A DNA stretch of 64,000 nt. It comes from Botrytis cinerea B05.10 (taxonomy: Eukaryota > Ascomycota > Leotiomycetes > Helotiales > Sclerotiniaceae). Position numbers and translations under genes: made by a program. The stretch lies in the NCBI RefSeq assembly GCF_000143535.2, contig NC_037324.1, positions 1,963,722-2,027,721 on the forward strand, read 5' to 3'. Position 1 is the first letter of the stretch, and every line of letters begins with the position of its first letter. Positions 47,124-59,938 of this stretch are shown here, piece by piece. The notes beneath the pieces were generated by a model. It ran no database searches, was not told the DNA's origin, and saw only the letters and a program-made list of their open reading frames with translations.

Positions 47124-50100
47124 TCCTTAATAATAGAATTCACAATTGATAAAGTGACTACTTTGTTAGCTTAAGAAAATATTCAATATTTTTATAATAT
47201 ATTGATTAGGCGAATAATCTTTTTGTAAATAATTAGAAAATTGTATTTCAAAGAGATTTAATGAAATTCTTGAATTTTAGCTTAAAATAATCAATTATTT
47301 ATTTTTATTGAAATCGATTAGTAAATTAAATTCACTATAAAAATATATATTAGAGTTATATTGTATTTGTATTTTTATTATATTTTGTATAATATAATTA
47401 TTGTTTATAATATTATTTTTATAAATAAAAATAATAATATAATATAATATTGATATCTTTTAATTTATATATATATATATTTAAATAAAAATAAAATAAC
47501 TTTTATTATAAATTCGAATTATAAATTAATAATGAAAGATTGAAAACTATATAAATCGATTAAATAAAATCGATAAAATAATAATTAATCATCTAATCAT
47601 TATTTCAAAAGAATAAAAGGAATAATAGTGTTGGAAATCACATGTATAGGCACGTGCATGGCACGTGTGTGGCACGTGCACACCACTATATCAGATTCTT
47701 CTTCCAAGCTTTCCACTTTTTATATAATAATAATATATATAATATACATTCTACCAATATAATAATATATACAATTTACTATTTACTTCTAATAGATTAT
47801 AAATCTTGTATTGTAATCAATATTACTTTTATATATAATATATATCTATTCCTTCAATTCCCTCATTATATTTAGTAAATATACAATCAATTCAATATAG
47901 ATAAAATAGGGGATTCTTATTATATTCAAAAGTAATAATTAAATCGAATTTTATAAATCTCTTAAAACAATAATAATAATATCTATTAGTCTCGATATAT
48001 ATATTAGTAATAAAATAGTATTAATTAGAAATTGTTTTGATATTATTGATTAAAAAAAATGAAGGGATATTATAATCTTTATTATAAATTTTTGCTTATT
48101 TTTAATCTATTGCTTTCAAATTATATCTTTTATTAAAAATAATAATCTTATAGAAGTGTAAATAAAGATTTCAATCTTTAATAATTTATTGAATCTTTAA
48201 TATATTAAAGATATTAGAAAGTACTTTTTATATAAACAATTCGATTCTAAAACAAAATCAATTTAAGTCTTTCTTGATTGTCTTTTTTATTATTAATATA
48301 AGATATCTGCTTTAAATAATCCTATCTTTAATAACAATATTTATAATTAGCTTTTAAGCTCCCTTTCCGAAATCGAAATTTAATAAATTTAATGAAATTT
48401 CATTATTATTATGAAAATAGGATTATAAAATATATTATATATTTTATAAAAAGCCGAAAGGGTTTTTCGAGCTAGTATAAATACAATAATAACTAATATT
48501 GTATATAATTCTTTGTGTGGATAATGAATTCAAGATATTCAAGGAAGGGGAGAAAGAAATTGTGGGGGATATTGTATATATATAAGGGATTCTATAACTT
48601 TGTAAAATATTTGCAAAATTAATAAGATTGATATTAAGTTTTATAAATTCTATAAAAAGAAAGGTTATTAACAAAAGAATTGTTTTGTATATATTAAAGC
48701 TAAAGAAGTATTGAAATCAAATAAGCAAATTATTAAAAATAGTTTTGTATATATAACTATTGCTTATTTAGTAATAGTAGAATTAGAATATATTACTTTT
48801 TTTTATTTTATTAATACGATACATATTCAATCTTTTAATAACTCTAATTGAATATTTGATTTTGAAGCTTTTTATTATTTTATTGATTCTTTTTTAAATC
48901 TTATAAATATTATATATTGAAATTCATTATATCAAATGAGAATTGTTAATAATATATATATTCTTAATATCACTTTTGATATAGTCTTTATTAGGAATTT
49001 TATTTTAAAAGATATCTAATATATTAAGAATTTTCATTCAATCCAATTTATCTCAATTGATGCTTTTATGGAGATTGGAAAAAAGATTATATTCGAAGGG
49101 GATTCAGTTTTATATTGGAAAAATGGTTAATTTGAGATGTCAATAAAACATCTCAATAACAATTATATTATTCAATAATCTATTTCTTATTATACTTATA
49201 TAATCGATTTAGATTTAAAAACAGAAAGCATTGATTTTAATAATAATAAGACTGAGATTATATATTATCAGCTTAATCACCTCAATTACAATCAAATGGA
49301 TAAGCTTAAGAAATTTTCGAATAGTTTTTAATATATTAATAAAAGAAAGATATTTGATTAAAAAGCTTGCAAATCTTATCTCGCAAAAAGAATAAATAAG
49401 TATTTCAATAAATATATTATCATTCATACTTTTATAAAGCTATGTTGTTTCTATATAAATCTCTTAAGAATTCAAGAACTTTTAGAAAATGGAAACAGAT
49501 ATTTTATTATAATTATTGATAATACAATTAGATTGATTTGAATTAAATATGCAAAAGACAAATTTGTTGATATTATTATATCTATATTAATAGATTTAAT
49601 TAATCAAATTGAAAAAGAGTTTAATTCTAAAATTGCTATTATCAAAATTAATAATAATAGAAATAAATTTAAATCACAATTCTAATTAAAGATTTTAAAA
49701 AAAGATTTAATATTTGAGTTATTATTTTTAAAAAAAACATTTTATAAATAAAATTATAGAAAAGAAGATTCAGGATATTAATACTATAGTGAAATCGTTT
49801 TTAAGTAAATCAGAGATTGAGCCTAGAATATGGGAATTCATTATTAAATATGCTATATATTTAAAAAACAGATCTCCTATTAAATCTTTATTATTTAAAA
49901 AAGCCAGAATACTCTCTTTAGCAATTATATTATATAAAGCTATATTTAAAAAACAATCTGATTTCAAGAAATTTAGAATATTTAATTATAAAGTATAGAT
50001 TAGGAATCTTTAATAATTTGATTTAATAATAAAGAAATTTGAATTTAAAATATTTAAAAAAGAATATATCTTTATTAAAATAAATAAAAATAATATTTAT

Positions 50101-53100
50101 TTCTTTTTCAATTTTTATTTCAATATTATATATAAAATAGTAAACATTGATTTTAATAAATATAAATATTCTTTTAAAGATTTTAAAAAAAAGATAATTC
50201 CAAAATAGTCTAAAATAATGAAAAAAAGAAAATCTCCTTTATATAATAAAAATATTATTATAAAAAGAAAAATATAAAAAATATAAGAAAATATATAGAT
50301 ATATATTAATAAGTGATAAACTATTTAAATCCGAAATAAATAATAGGTTTAGATTTATTCTTTGTGAATATTATGGTAGCAATAATTACAAACAAATGAG
50401 TCTACACAAGAAATACAAGTATCTCAATCTTTGAAACAAAAAGTATAAATAATTGTAAAGATTTCAAAAGTTAGATCTATTCTAATAGCTATTTTAGTTT
50501 AAAATATTTTAAATAATAATTGTAAAAAATAATTAAAAAAGATCTTTAATAATTAGATTATTTAATATATAGTTATATTACAAATTGTCTTTATATATTT
50601 TGAGGCTTTTTCAATTGGTAATTTTAATTTAATACTTAAGGAATCAATAAAATTCAATAATATTATATAAGGGAATATCTAAATATAAATAAAAGTAATT
50701 AAAAATGAATTATAGAGTTTAAAGGATAATAATATCTTCAAGATTATAAATAGGATTATATTTATTAATAAAAAGTTATTAAATAATAGATATATTTTAA
50801 GGAATAAACTAAATCGGTTTAATAGATTAATTAAAAGAAAAGTAAGATTAATTATTAAGGGATATTTTTAAAAATATAGAATAGACTTTCAAAAGATCTT
50901 CACCAATATAGCAAGATATTCAATGTTATATATTTTGCTAATCAAAATTGCTATAAAAGATTTAGAGATTGATAATATAGATATCGAAACTGTCTTTTTA
51001 AATAATAAACTAATAAATATAAAAATCCTTATAAAAATACCAAAATATTTCGAAAAAATCTTTTCCGAAATTAAATTCAAAAACAAATTATATTTCAAAT
51101 TGAAAAAGTTATTTTATAAATTAAAACAAACTTCAAAGTTTGATGAATAATTGTTTAAAGATTCTTTAAAAAAATCAAACTCGAAGAATTTATAGTTAAT
51201 CCTAATTTTTTTATTAGAAAAGAAGTATATATTCTATTATATATAAATGATTTATTAATAATAGAGAATTGTATTAATATAAATTCAATAAAGATTATAA
51301 TTAGAAATTATTAGAAATGTAAAGACTTGGAAGATATTAGTATATTCTTAAATATCCAAATAAAATGGAACCAATGAGATCAATTATTTAAAATATATTA
51401 ATTGAATTATATAAAAAAGATTCTATATAGATTCAGAATTGAACTTACTAATATCAAAGATTTACCCCTACCTTCTAACACCATTATATAAAATGCAAAT
51501 AAAAGCGATCTACTATATAAAAATAATAAAACTCTTTATCTTTAGATTATTGATAGTATTATTTATCTCTCAAATTGTATTCAATTAGATATAATATATA
51601 TTATTGGACAACTTGTTTGTATTATATAAATACTAGGGGAAAATCATTTGATATTTGCAAAACACTTGTTTCAATATCTTGTAGATATATTCCCAATTAA
51701 TATAATCTATTTAAATAGATTCAATATACTTTTATATAAATATTAGATATATATAGATTTTATTTAGAGATTTTTGAAGAATAGAAAATCAATATAAAAT
51801 ATAGCTTTTATTAAATATAATAGAGTTATAATATAATCCTTAATTAAATAGAAGTTGATTTCTTTTTATATAATGAAAGTTGAAATTATTATTATAAATA
51901 AGGAAGTGAAGGATATTGTATAAATGGAAAAGTTTATTAAGGATTTTGGAAAATATTTTAAAAACAAATCCTTTATTTCAATTTTATATTGTAATAATGA
52001 AAATAAAATTGATTAAATATAAAAGAATAAGTTTTATAATAAAACTAAATATATTAATATTTAATAGTATTATATTTGAAAAAATATAATAGAAGTTAAA
52101 AGGCTTTGGATTGTATAAATTCTTGAAACAAATCAGATTGCTAATACTTTTACAAAATAATTAATATATTTAGACTTTATAATTTACAAAAAAGATTTAG
52201 AATTGAATTTGAAATATTAAATTACAAAAAGATCAAAATATAATTAATTAATGTTTATATTAAAATTAATTAATTAAATCAATTAGATTAATTCACTTTT
52301 TAATTAATCATTTAAAATTGATTATATTAATTACAACCATCAAAACCACCAATTTTAACCATTCCAATCAAATCAATAAAAATCAATCATTATATCGATT
52401 TCATTTATTTTATTAATTCTATTATATTTCTCAATCTTTTCAAATTCACTAAATCAATTTAATTCACTTAAAAGGAATCAAACTAATCGTTTTTAAATGA
52501 TTTATCACATATCAACCAGATCAACCGATTTAATTAACCAAAATCAATTAGCTAATTAACCTTATCTACCAATTTATATAAAACAATATATAAGCTTAAA
52601 ACCTATTATTACTCAATCAGATTTATTAAAATTACTATAGGAAAATAACTATATCACAATCTATAACTAATAACTTTTATTTCAATTCATTATTATTCAT
52701 AAATTATACATACAAGAAAAAGAATATAAATCTATTTACTATAATAAAACTCTATTATATATTTAGATCCTTTAAAAAAAGAAAGGATTTTATAAGCTTT
52801 TTTATCTACCATAAATAAGAGAAATCGAATTCGAAAAAAAGTATTCTTATATTATAATACAATAATAAATTATAAGACTATTGAATTCCAAAATGGAAAT
52901 ATAAATATTATAAACAATTAGAATAGTTTAATTTTATTACAGGAATTAACGAGACTCTTTATATATATATAAAATCTATATAATTTGATAATAGATATTC
53001 TATTATAAGAAGGATATTGGAAATCATATATATAAGCACATATATAGCATATATATGACATATGCACACTACTATATTAGATTCTTTTTCCAAGCTTTTC

Positions 53101-53872
53101 GCTCTTTATATAATAATAATATATACAATATACATTCTACTAATATAGTAATATGTGCAACTTGCTGTCTACTTCCGACAAATAGATTCTTTATTTAAAG
53201 AATGATTGAATTAGGAAAAGGATTTTAACCCTAAGATTTTAAATAAAGAAAACTGATTTTAAACGAATAAGTATAAAAAGGAATCTAATTTTTTAAATTG
53301 TAAAATAAGAAAGTTAATCTTATATAATTTTTCAATCAAAATTACATGTCACACTACTTATATAATCTTTTAATCATTCATTCAAGTATACTTCCATCTT
53401 ATATATATATATTATATATATAATCATCCCTTATATACTTTCGACCTACGACAATAATATAGTAATAAAGCCTCTAATTGAAGAATAAATTGAAAATGAT
53501 ATAAGTGATTTATTCTTCACTTTTCTTTAAGCTTTTATACTCACTCCCCTCCTCCTCCTAACTCTTACATTTACTCTTCTCCTTCTTTTAACTCTTATAT
53601 TCGCTTTCCTTCTATTCACCTTTCCTATAATTCTAATATTTATTAAATTCTGAAATCTCTAAGATCTTTCAAAGGACTCTCATTTTCTTTTTTTCAATTA
53701 AAAATCAATGTTAAATAAATCTCGAATTGTATTGATTTTATTTATTATTAATGAATTGATTATATTATTGATAATGAAGTGAATATATTATTATTATAAT
53801 GTACAGAAAATTTATATAGGGATTTATAATGAATTTCTTTTCGTCGAAAGTATTAACTTTGCTACCACAAAA
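47124..53872 (-). mobile_element. CCCTGTG-family transposon, copy F, split by later insertions
   Basis: Left part 47124-47405 aligns with the first ~280 bp of copy E. Right part 53458-53872 aligns with the remaining ~415 bp, including CGTCGAAAGTATTAACTTTGC. Together they make ~697 bp, the length of an intact copy. Flanking triplets AAG and AAA are consistent with a mutated 3-bp duplication. The ends are more decayed than in copies A-E. Confidence 0.75.
47629..53180 (+). mobile_element. Ty1/Copia-like LTR retrotransposon, structurally complete, coding-dead
   Basis: LTRs 47629-47794 and 53015-53180 (166 bp each; start TGTTGGAAATCAC or its RIPped form) are flanked by perfect AATAG duplications (47624-47628 and 53181-53185). 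On the plus strand, an integrase stretch (49789-49998) keeps the YLKNRSPIKSL landmark. A reverse transcriptase stretch (50923-51150) keeps the IDNIDIETVFLN and KLKKLFYKLKQ landmarks in the expected order. The catalytic YVDD is YIND at 51238-51249, a G-to-A change. Stops interrupt every domain. The domain order integrase before reverse transcriptase assigns it to Copia. The 5' LTR keeps three CACGTG E-box palindromes that are lost in the 3' LTR. Confidence 0.87.
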
Positions 53873-54164
53873 AAAAACTCTATTACTTCAGAAATGATTT
53901 AAACTGAAAACATGATTCTAGCATGAATGACAGACTAAGCAAAATTCAAATCAACAACTCCACTGGAAAACTGAAAAGTGACATATTTGCTTCTTCCTCC
54001 TTTAGCTCCTCGACCAGAAGCAACCACACTGTTATAAGCAAGGTGAATAGAAGATGATGATTGTCTAAAGAATCTAGTCAGGAGAAAGAAACAGAGCCAT
54101 AATGCCATGGTTTTACTAGCTGAGAAGGCGTGTAGACTGGAAGCCCCAAAAGTTTATCTTTTAA

Positions 54165-56316
54165 TCACGCTGGAATGGATGGGGCTACACCTCGCCAGAA
54201 ATCACATCGTGTGCCGCGACCTGCCTCCCATGTGTACGCGTTCACAAGTGTGAAATTATTTTGCAATCCTGGACCAGTCAGGTAGGTGGTGGGAACTGGT
54301 GAGGCAACTTCTAATCCTCCTATAGCCTCAGTGCCGCCTGTCTGGTTCAAATTTAACTGGTAGGGTGATGCATTTGAGAACATAGGCCAGGTTGAGACAG
54401 GATTGGCTTGAACTGATCCTTTAGACGAAGCTCCTGCTGCCAGCTCATACGAGATGGAAGGATCCTGATGGGTAACGAAATTGCCCCAAATTGCTGTGAA
54501 GACGATCAATAAATGCCATTAGTAAGGGGAAATGATAGCGACGTACTCATGAAGGCTCGTTGAAAGTCAACGCTTAAAATCAAAGATCCGCCGAGCGGAC
54601 CTTGGTAGCCTTCCAAATCAGCCCCATGGGTTCCTGGTAGAGGGCTGAACTGGTATTTGAAAGTCGTGTGCCCTTGACTAGAGTAGGCTTCGGCCATCCA
54701 ATACGATGGGCAGACGAAAGTCAATTCGGCATAGAGGTTCTGCATATGATTAGCGTGGGACCAATTGCGATCACTGGGGATATCGTACATTCGCTCGCAG
54801 CTGTGGGCTACTCGCAAATGAGCTTTGTTCCGCGTTCCTAAAGGTTGCGGATAAATTGCTACCAGAACTATCTATGCTGCCGATGCTTGGATAATATTCC
54901 AAAACTTTAGCAATGTCGTTTTCCTGAAATTCAGGCAACAAATTTCGGAGCCACTCAAGGAGGTCCGCTTCCGAAGTAATGGTTTGTGGCGTAAAGAGAG
55001 GCCCTTCGTCTGGATGTTATTAGCTACACAGTCTTGTCTAAAAAGTGAAGGATAGTTCGTCGTGTGTACGCACTAGCATTGTTTCCTATTAGAAGGCTGC
55101 GTCCATTCAAGCGCTTGTCAAGGAGTTGGCGACTGGGCACATCCTGAAGGAATACTCCGTCTGTGACGGGAAGAAAACCCCATGTACCAAATGTACCCGC
55201 ATTGCTGACCTCTAAAGATGCGTTTGATAATGTTGCTACATCTCTCGAGACCAAGCAGTCGAATATCGTCGCATTTACGCTCCTGTAAGCCCGTACCGGA
55301 CATCCAGCTGCTTCGGCAAATGCGTAGTAAGACTGCGTAGGCACCCAATCGTTGAAAGCATATTGCTTGGGAAGATATGGGGATGCAGCAATTGAGCTTC
55401 TGAACAAGGATTCGCCCAATGATCCACCGTAGGCTATGATTATTAGAAAAGCCAAAAACTGTAGAGTGAATATCTAACCCATATCTTGAAGCATGACAGA
55501 TCCAGCTCCGGCACTCTCTCCGGATATTGTTACTAAAGAAGGATCTCCGCCGAAATTTGTAATGTATTCCTGTGTGGTGTGAGGTTTGTAAGGTTCTATT
55601 CGTGGATCCATCTCGGGCCGGCTTGGAGGTTGACACGTACCTGAACCCATTGCAGGGCGAAATTCTGGTCGAGTAATCCTGCATTAGCAACGCCTTTTCT
55701 TACGAGCTCGTCGGAAGCCAAAAATCCAAATGCACCAAGTCTGTACTGTATGGTAACTACGACAAAGCGGTTGTTGTTTACGGTAATGAGATCAGTAAAG
55801 TCTGTCTGGCCGTTGCCGCCTCCATATCCACCTCCGTGGATCCAAACGAGGACAGGCAGGTTTGACGCATTTGCCGGACTTTGAACATTTAGAAAAAGGC
55901 AGTCCTCCGATGTCTCAACTGTAACTGAGGGGAATGCAGGAGCTCCAGAGAAGGGGGATTGATAGCAGACAGGTCCATATCGGTCAGCCTGGATGGTTGC
56001 ATTGCGATCGATTGCTGGAGCCTCAGGTCGCTGCCAGCGCCGTGTACCAGTCGGGGGTGCAGCGAAGCGAATTCTTTTGGTGTCAATTAAGGGTGATGGC
56101 CAAATTTTGAACGCAGACTTACCCTCTCCATGTATTGATCCCAGTACTTTTATTCGTTGAGCCTTGGTACACTGCATAACCGAGGTCGACCTTGAGAGGC
56201 ACGTCTTTAGAAGATTCTCTTGCTCTTGCAACTTCCTTGAACGGATGTGAGGGCGGTAAAGCTATGACTCTTGAAAGAAGAGTGGCTGAGAATGCGAGGA
56301 TCCATGGTAGATACAT
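54165..56316 (-). CDS. Secreted type-B carboxylesterase, seven exons
   Basis: Exons 56316-56123, 56073-55641, 55569-55479, 55433-55074, 55009-54789, 54739-54547 and 54493-54165, with introns of 45-71 bp, give 606 residues. Every junction keeps frame and restores family sequence. A signal peptide (MYLPWILAFSATLLSRVIA) starts the protein. TWRGIRFAAPP, TSEDCLFLNV and VWIHGGGYGGG (oxyanion hole) follow. Ser228 in GESAG is the nucleophile. NEGPLFTP supplies the likely acidic residue and GTHGADLEG the histidine. Several Asn-X-Ser/Thr sites fit secretion. The start at 56316 is preferred over an in-frame ATG 33 bp upstream because it gives a clean signal peptide. It is a diverged paralogue of 25746-27684, not a recent duplicate. 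Confidence 0.9.
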
Positions 56317-57433
56317 GGTAGCGTTTGATATTGAGCGTAAGGCATTCAAACGACGAGAACACAGTTACTCTATATACATAATTTTTACCAATGCAATGCT
56401 GTTAAGTCCGAAATATCTGAATTTGATTTGTAATGTATACTTGCTCATTTTTCGGGTCGAATTAGTCATATAAAATGAGCTGGGTCCAGTTATGATATTG
56501 CGTCAAGTCAGAGAACCAGGTTTAGTCGCATAAAATAGACAGGATTGGTATCAAAATGGTGCGTTCTATAGCGGAAGTCTATCGAAGTACATTCATAATC
56601 CCAAGGACACCTCAAGCAAAGAGGCTAACTTCTCTCAAGACCCTTGATGCTAGGTTTTACAGAGAACTACTCAATCACCGACGTGATGAAAACAACGTTC
56701 TTTCATTGGCGTTTGACGTAAATTGTAGCTGTCTTAGGGCCGAGTCTGGTATTGCAAAATGATACTCACGATGTACTCTAGTATTTCATCAACGATTTTC
56801 ACATATCATGTGCAGTACTCTGCGTTATAGTATGATTGTACGAAACCGACGTTTTGATATCATTTCGTCTGGTGTTTGGGTTCGTATACTATCACAAGTG
56901 TTGAAAGCTGTTCAGACAAATTGGAGATTGGTAAAGACTAGTGTCGAAATCAGTAATTTTGTTTTGTCTCTTGACTTTAATTAAGTTTTGACTGATGGAA
57001 GACTTGGCCCGCAATTATTCAGCCATATGTTTTTGTGTTTCGGGTTTTGTTTAGGTATCGCCGCCTTCGTTTTTTATTCGGCATTTGACATAACTAGAAA
57101 TCAAACAAATGACCTTTCCGCCGCAACTGCCAAAAGTTTGAGCTAGTTAAGCCTTTGAATTTACTCGGTACCCGTTTGAAATGTTAGATCTTCTTGGGGC
57201 ACGATTAATTTTCTATCTTTGTTGAGATTTTTTCTGGATAATTGTTCTAATTAATAGTATTAATATTTTTAGATGGCCAGAATAATTGTAGCCAATTGAG
57301 CTCAGTGCTACGCGATGAATTTTGAAGATAATTTGGGATGCGTATGGCATTAACATTATGCTTAATGCTCTTTGAACCACAATTTTTTTCGGACTATTTC
57401 AAAATAAGGTTTGGATATCTAATGATTATTAAT
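56317..57433. other. Intergenic sequence
   Basis: Esterase promoter at the left. Short frames such as 56556-56762 have no family resemblance. Nothing else is seen. Confidence 0.4.
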
Positions 57434-58072
57434 CTAATAAACGTGCTTGCTGTCGGCCGAAGCAGTTATCGATTGCCGGTATACCGATAGCGGAAACACC
57501 AATTCACTCCCAGGCAAATTCAAGACAAACACAACAGGCATAATATTTTGTTCCGAAATAAATCTAGTATAGCTTGCATTACTAGCCGTAATTATAATTG
57601 CCCAGAAATTAATTTCCATGATAGTGAACGGCTCAACGCTGAGCACCATTGTCTTGGTATAAATTAACCCAGCAAAGGAAACCAGCAGCGTAGTTGTGAG
57701 TGCTGGCCAATTGATTGTTTCAGGACCTGGGAAAGGAGAAGGTGGAATGATCAATATGCATACACTGTTCCCGTTGCAGCCAAATGGGTCAGAGGAAGGG
57801 TCCCAGACAAATAGCGGCAGGTATATAACACCTCCATCACCTGCAGTGGGGCTAAGTGAACAAGTCGTTGGAGGGCAATAGTTATGTGTACATGCAAAGT
57901 CGCATAGCACATCATAAGAATCGCCCTCACCAAGTATGTGGTAGCCTGTTCCTAGAACAGTGGAAGGCAAAGGTGCTTGAGTCCCCCAAGCAAGACAGGT
58001 ACATGGAAGTGGACAGCAGCCAGCTAAGACGAGACGTGAGGTAAGCTGTGGCCCCAGCTTCTTGAAGCACAC
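57434..58072 (-). pseudogene. Fragment resembling the cysteine-rich C-terminus of a secreted cell-wall hydrolase
   Basis: An open frame of about 210 codons without an ATG at its head. It holds CLAWGTQAPLP, a GTGYHILGEGDSYDVLC segment and CDFACTHNYCPPTTC, followed by a Pro/Ser/Thr-rich stretch with ETINWPALTTTLLVS. The paired cysteine pattern, LCxFACxxxYCP, is familiar from C-terminal regions of fungal GH71 and GH18 secreted glycoside hydrolases. No catalytic domain lies upstream within readable distance: the preceding minus-strand sequence gives only a short unrelated frame. I read it as a relic of a larger gene. An exon of an unrecognised spliced gene is the alternative. Confidence 0.5.
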
Positions 58073-58588
58073 TCACGTGATAGTCCAGCGCACTTTCGGT
58101 GTTGTTTCGGTACTTGGACTTGCGGAGTGGGGGCGGCCGCTAGTTCTATCTTGCATGATACTTGACATTATTATTCTAGCGTTCTAGAAAGTTGATCGGG
58201 TAATAACAAATCAAGCTTCGGATATTGACTTCAGAAGCTCCGTAAATTTATACACACTTTCCAGAGCAGAGCAGATCATTTAGAGAAAGCCGAATCGAAG
58301 GTCGTCCGGACATTCATTCGTTCACATTTTATAAAGTCGGGTTCCCCACTTTCAGACAATCTTATGCTTTCCGCTCAACTTCGGCCTTCCAAATAATGTC
58401 CGCAATCCGGAGATAAATTATGTACATTAGATCTCGAGTCAAAGGAATAGAGGTTTTACTGAAGCACAGCTTACTCGCTATTAAATACTCTCTTTACTTG
58501 GCTCAAAATCCTTGAGTTATTGATTCTCTACATTCTATCTCTACACATCTTTGCGTTTCGTCTAAAACTAAGACCGCTTCTTCTCAGT
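58073..58588. other. Promoter region of the SNG1-like gene
   Basis: Intergenic sequence. It contains a GGCGGCCGC GC-rich patch near 58132-58140 and no supported gene. Confidence 0.4.
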
Positions 58589-59938
58589 ATGGCAGTGCGA
58601 GTTTTATGGCGCGATTCATTCTGGAACGGCAAGAGGAAGCCGCTTCTCATTGGCATTCTTATGTCTGGGATTATGGTTACCCTCCTTTTTCTCACAACGA
58701 TGTCATACCTATATGGCGTTCTCTTCAAAAGCGCACATCGGGCGCATAACTTGAATATCTTAGCTGTTGACTATGACGGAGGTGTCATTGGCGAAGCGCT
58801 TTCAGTGGCATACGAACAATTTCAGGGGGATGGATTTCCCGAGCTTCAATTCCATACTACAGCCAGATATCCTTCTATAGTTGAGGTTCAAAGAGCCGTA
58901 TGCCGTGGTGATTATTGGGGAGCTGTCGTCGCTCAACCGGGAGCCTCAAATCGTTTGTCTCAGGCTCTAGGTGGTAGCTCTGCAGCCAGTGCCTACAACT
59001 CGGGTGACGCCTTGACCTATATTTACAATGGCGCTCGATACCCATCTGTGCAACTAGGCGATATTTCTGGGAATCTGGAAACTCTCATTGGTGCTGTATC
59101 TTCAGTTTACCATGCTCTCAACGGATCGCAAGCTCTTTTGTCACTCAACGCAAGCAACGAAGACGCAGTTCTTGCCTTTTTGAACCCTATACAAGCATCT
59201 AAAATCAACATCAAACCAACAGAACAAGGCACTCGTGTTTTGTTTAATACTGTGAGCGTAGTCTTACCTATTATTCAACAGTTTTTCTTCCTCATGGCAT
59301 TGAACGGCATCAACAATCAATTTGGTATTTATGGTCGTCTGAATTCTAAACGAATTGGTTTAATGAGAATGGTCATCTCGCTTTTGTACACGTTAATCGG
59401 CTCCCTTGCAACGGCTGGTTATATTTGGGCCTTCCGAGAGTCCTGGGATGTCAGTAGTGGCCAATTCGCACTTGTATGGATGTCATATTGGATTTATATG
59501 CATATCAATTTTCTTGTTCTCGATGCAGCTACTGCTTTTATTTCAATGTCCTTCCTTACATATTTTGTCCTCCCGTGGGCGATAATAAATGTAGCAGCAA
59601 CCATTTATCCATTCGAGCTGAGTCCAGGCTTCTACCGCTGGGCTTATGCTCTTCCTTCTCACGAATTCTACTCATTGATTATTCGAGTCGAGAGTGGATG
59701 TGGAGATGTGTTGCATAGAGCGCTCCCAATTCTCTTTTCCTGGGAGGTAGTAGGATTAGCGTTGGCAATCTCAGGATCATCTTACAGAAACCGACACGCG
59801 GAGGCAGAGCTCATTACAGTAGGAAAGGGAGGGCAAGATTTAAGCAAGGCTGTCAGCGATACATTTAATGACGACGAGCAGGAGCTAATTGCAATGAGAA
59901 AGCACGAAAACTCTACCAGACCGGGTTTGCCGATATAA
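58589..59938 (+). CDS. SNG1/DUF3533-like polytopic membrane protein
   Basis: Single-exon gene of 449 residues. The frame is open upstream to 58520 but the first ATG is at 58589, with adenine at -3 and G at +4. Layout: a short cytosolic N-terminus; one membrane helix at about residues 19-45; a non-cytosolic domain of roughly 190 residues starting NLNILAVDYDGG with several N-glycosylation sites; then about five helices from near residue 228 to 400; and an acidic cytosolic tail. This is the architecture of the fungal DUF3533 family that includes yeast SNG1 (nitrosoguanidine resistance) and is distantly related to ABC-2/YhgE-type permeases. The likely role is in membrane lipid asymmetry or drug tolerance; the transported substrate is unknown. 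It converges on the UCH gene. Confidence 0.85.
   Translation: MAVRVLWRDSFWNGKRKPLLIGILMSGIMVTLLFLTTMSYLYGVLFKSAHRAHNLNILAVDYDGGVIGEALSVAYEQFQGDGFPELQFHTTARYPSIVEVQRAVCRGDYWGAVVAQPGASNRLSQALGGSSAASAYNSGDALTYIYNGARYPSVQLGDISGNLETLIGAVSSVYHALNGSQALLSLNASNEDAVLAFLNPIQASKINIKPTEQGTRVLFNTVSVVLPIIQQFFFLMALNGINNQFGIYGRLNSKRIGLMRMVISLLYTLIGSLATAGYIWAFRESWDVSSGQFALVWMSYWIYMHINFLVLDAATAFISMSFLTYFVLPWAIINVAATIYPFELSPGFYRWAYALPSHEFYSLIIRVESGCGDVLHRALPILFSWEVVGLALAISGSSYRNRHAEAELITVGKGGQDLSKAVSDTFNDDEQELIAMRKHENSTRPGLPI

Noticed and set aside
56556..56762. 68-codon plus-strand frame starting ATG
   Set aside because: Short, no family resemblance, and the downstream sequence offers no continuing exon.
58520..58588. 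N-terminal extension of the SNG1-like protein from 58520
   Set aside because: The extension begins with TTG, not ATG. The first ATG at 58589 has a good start context.
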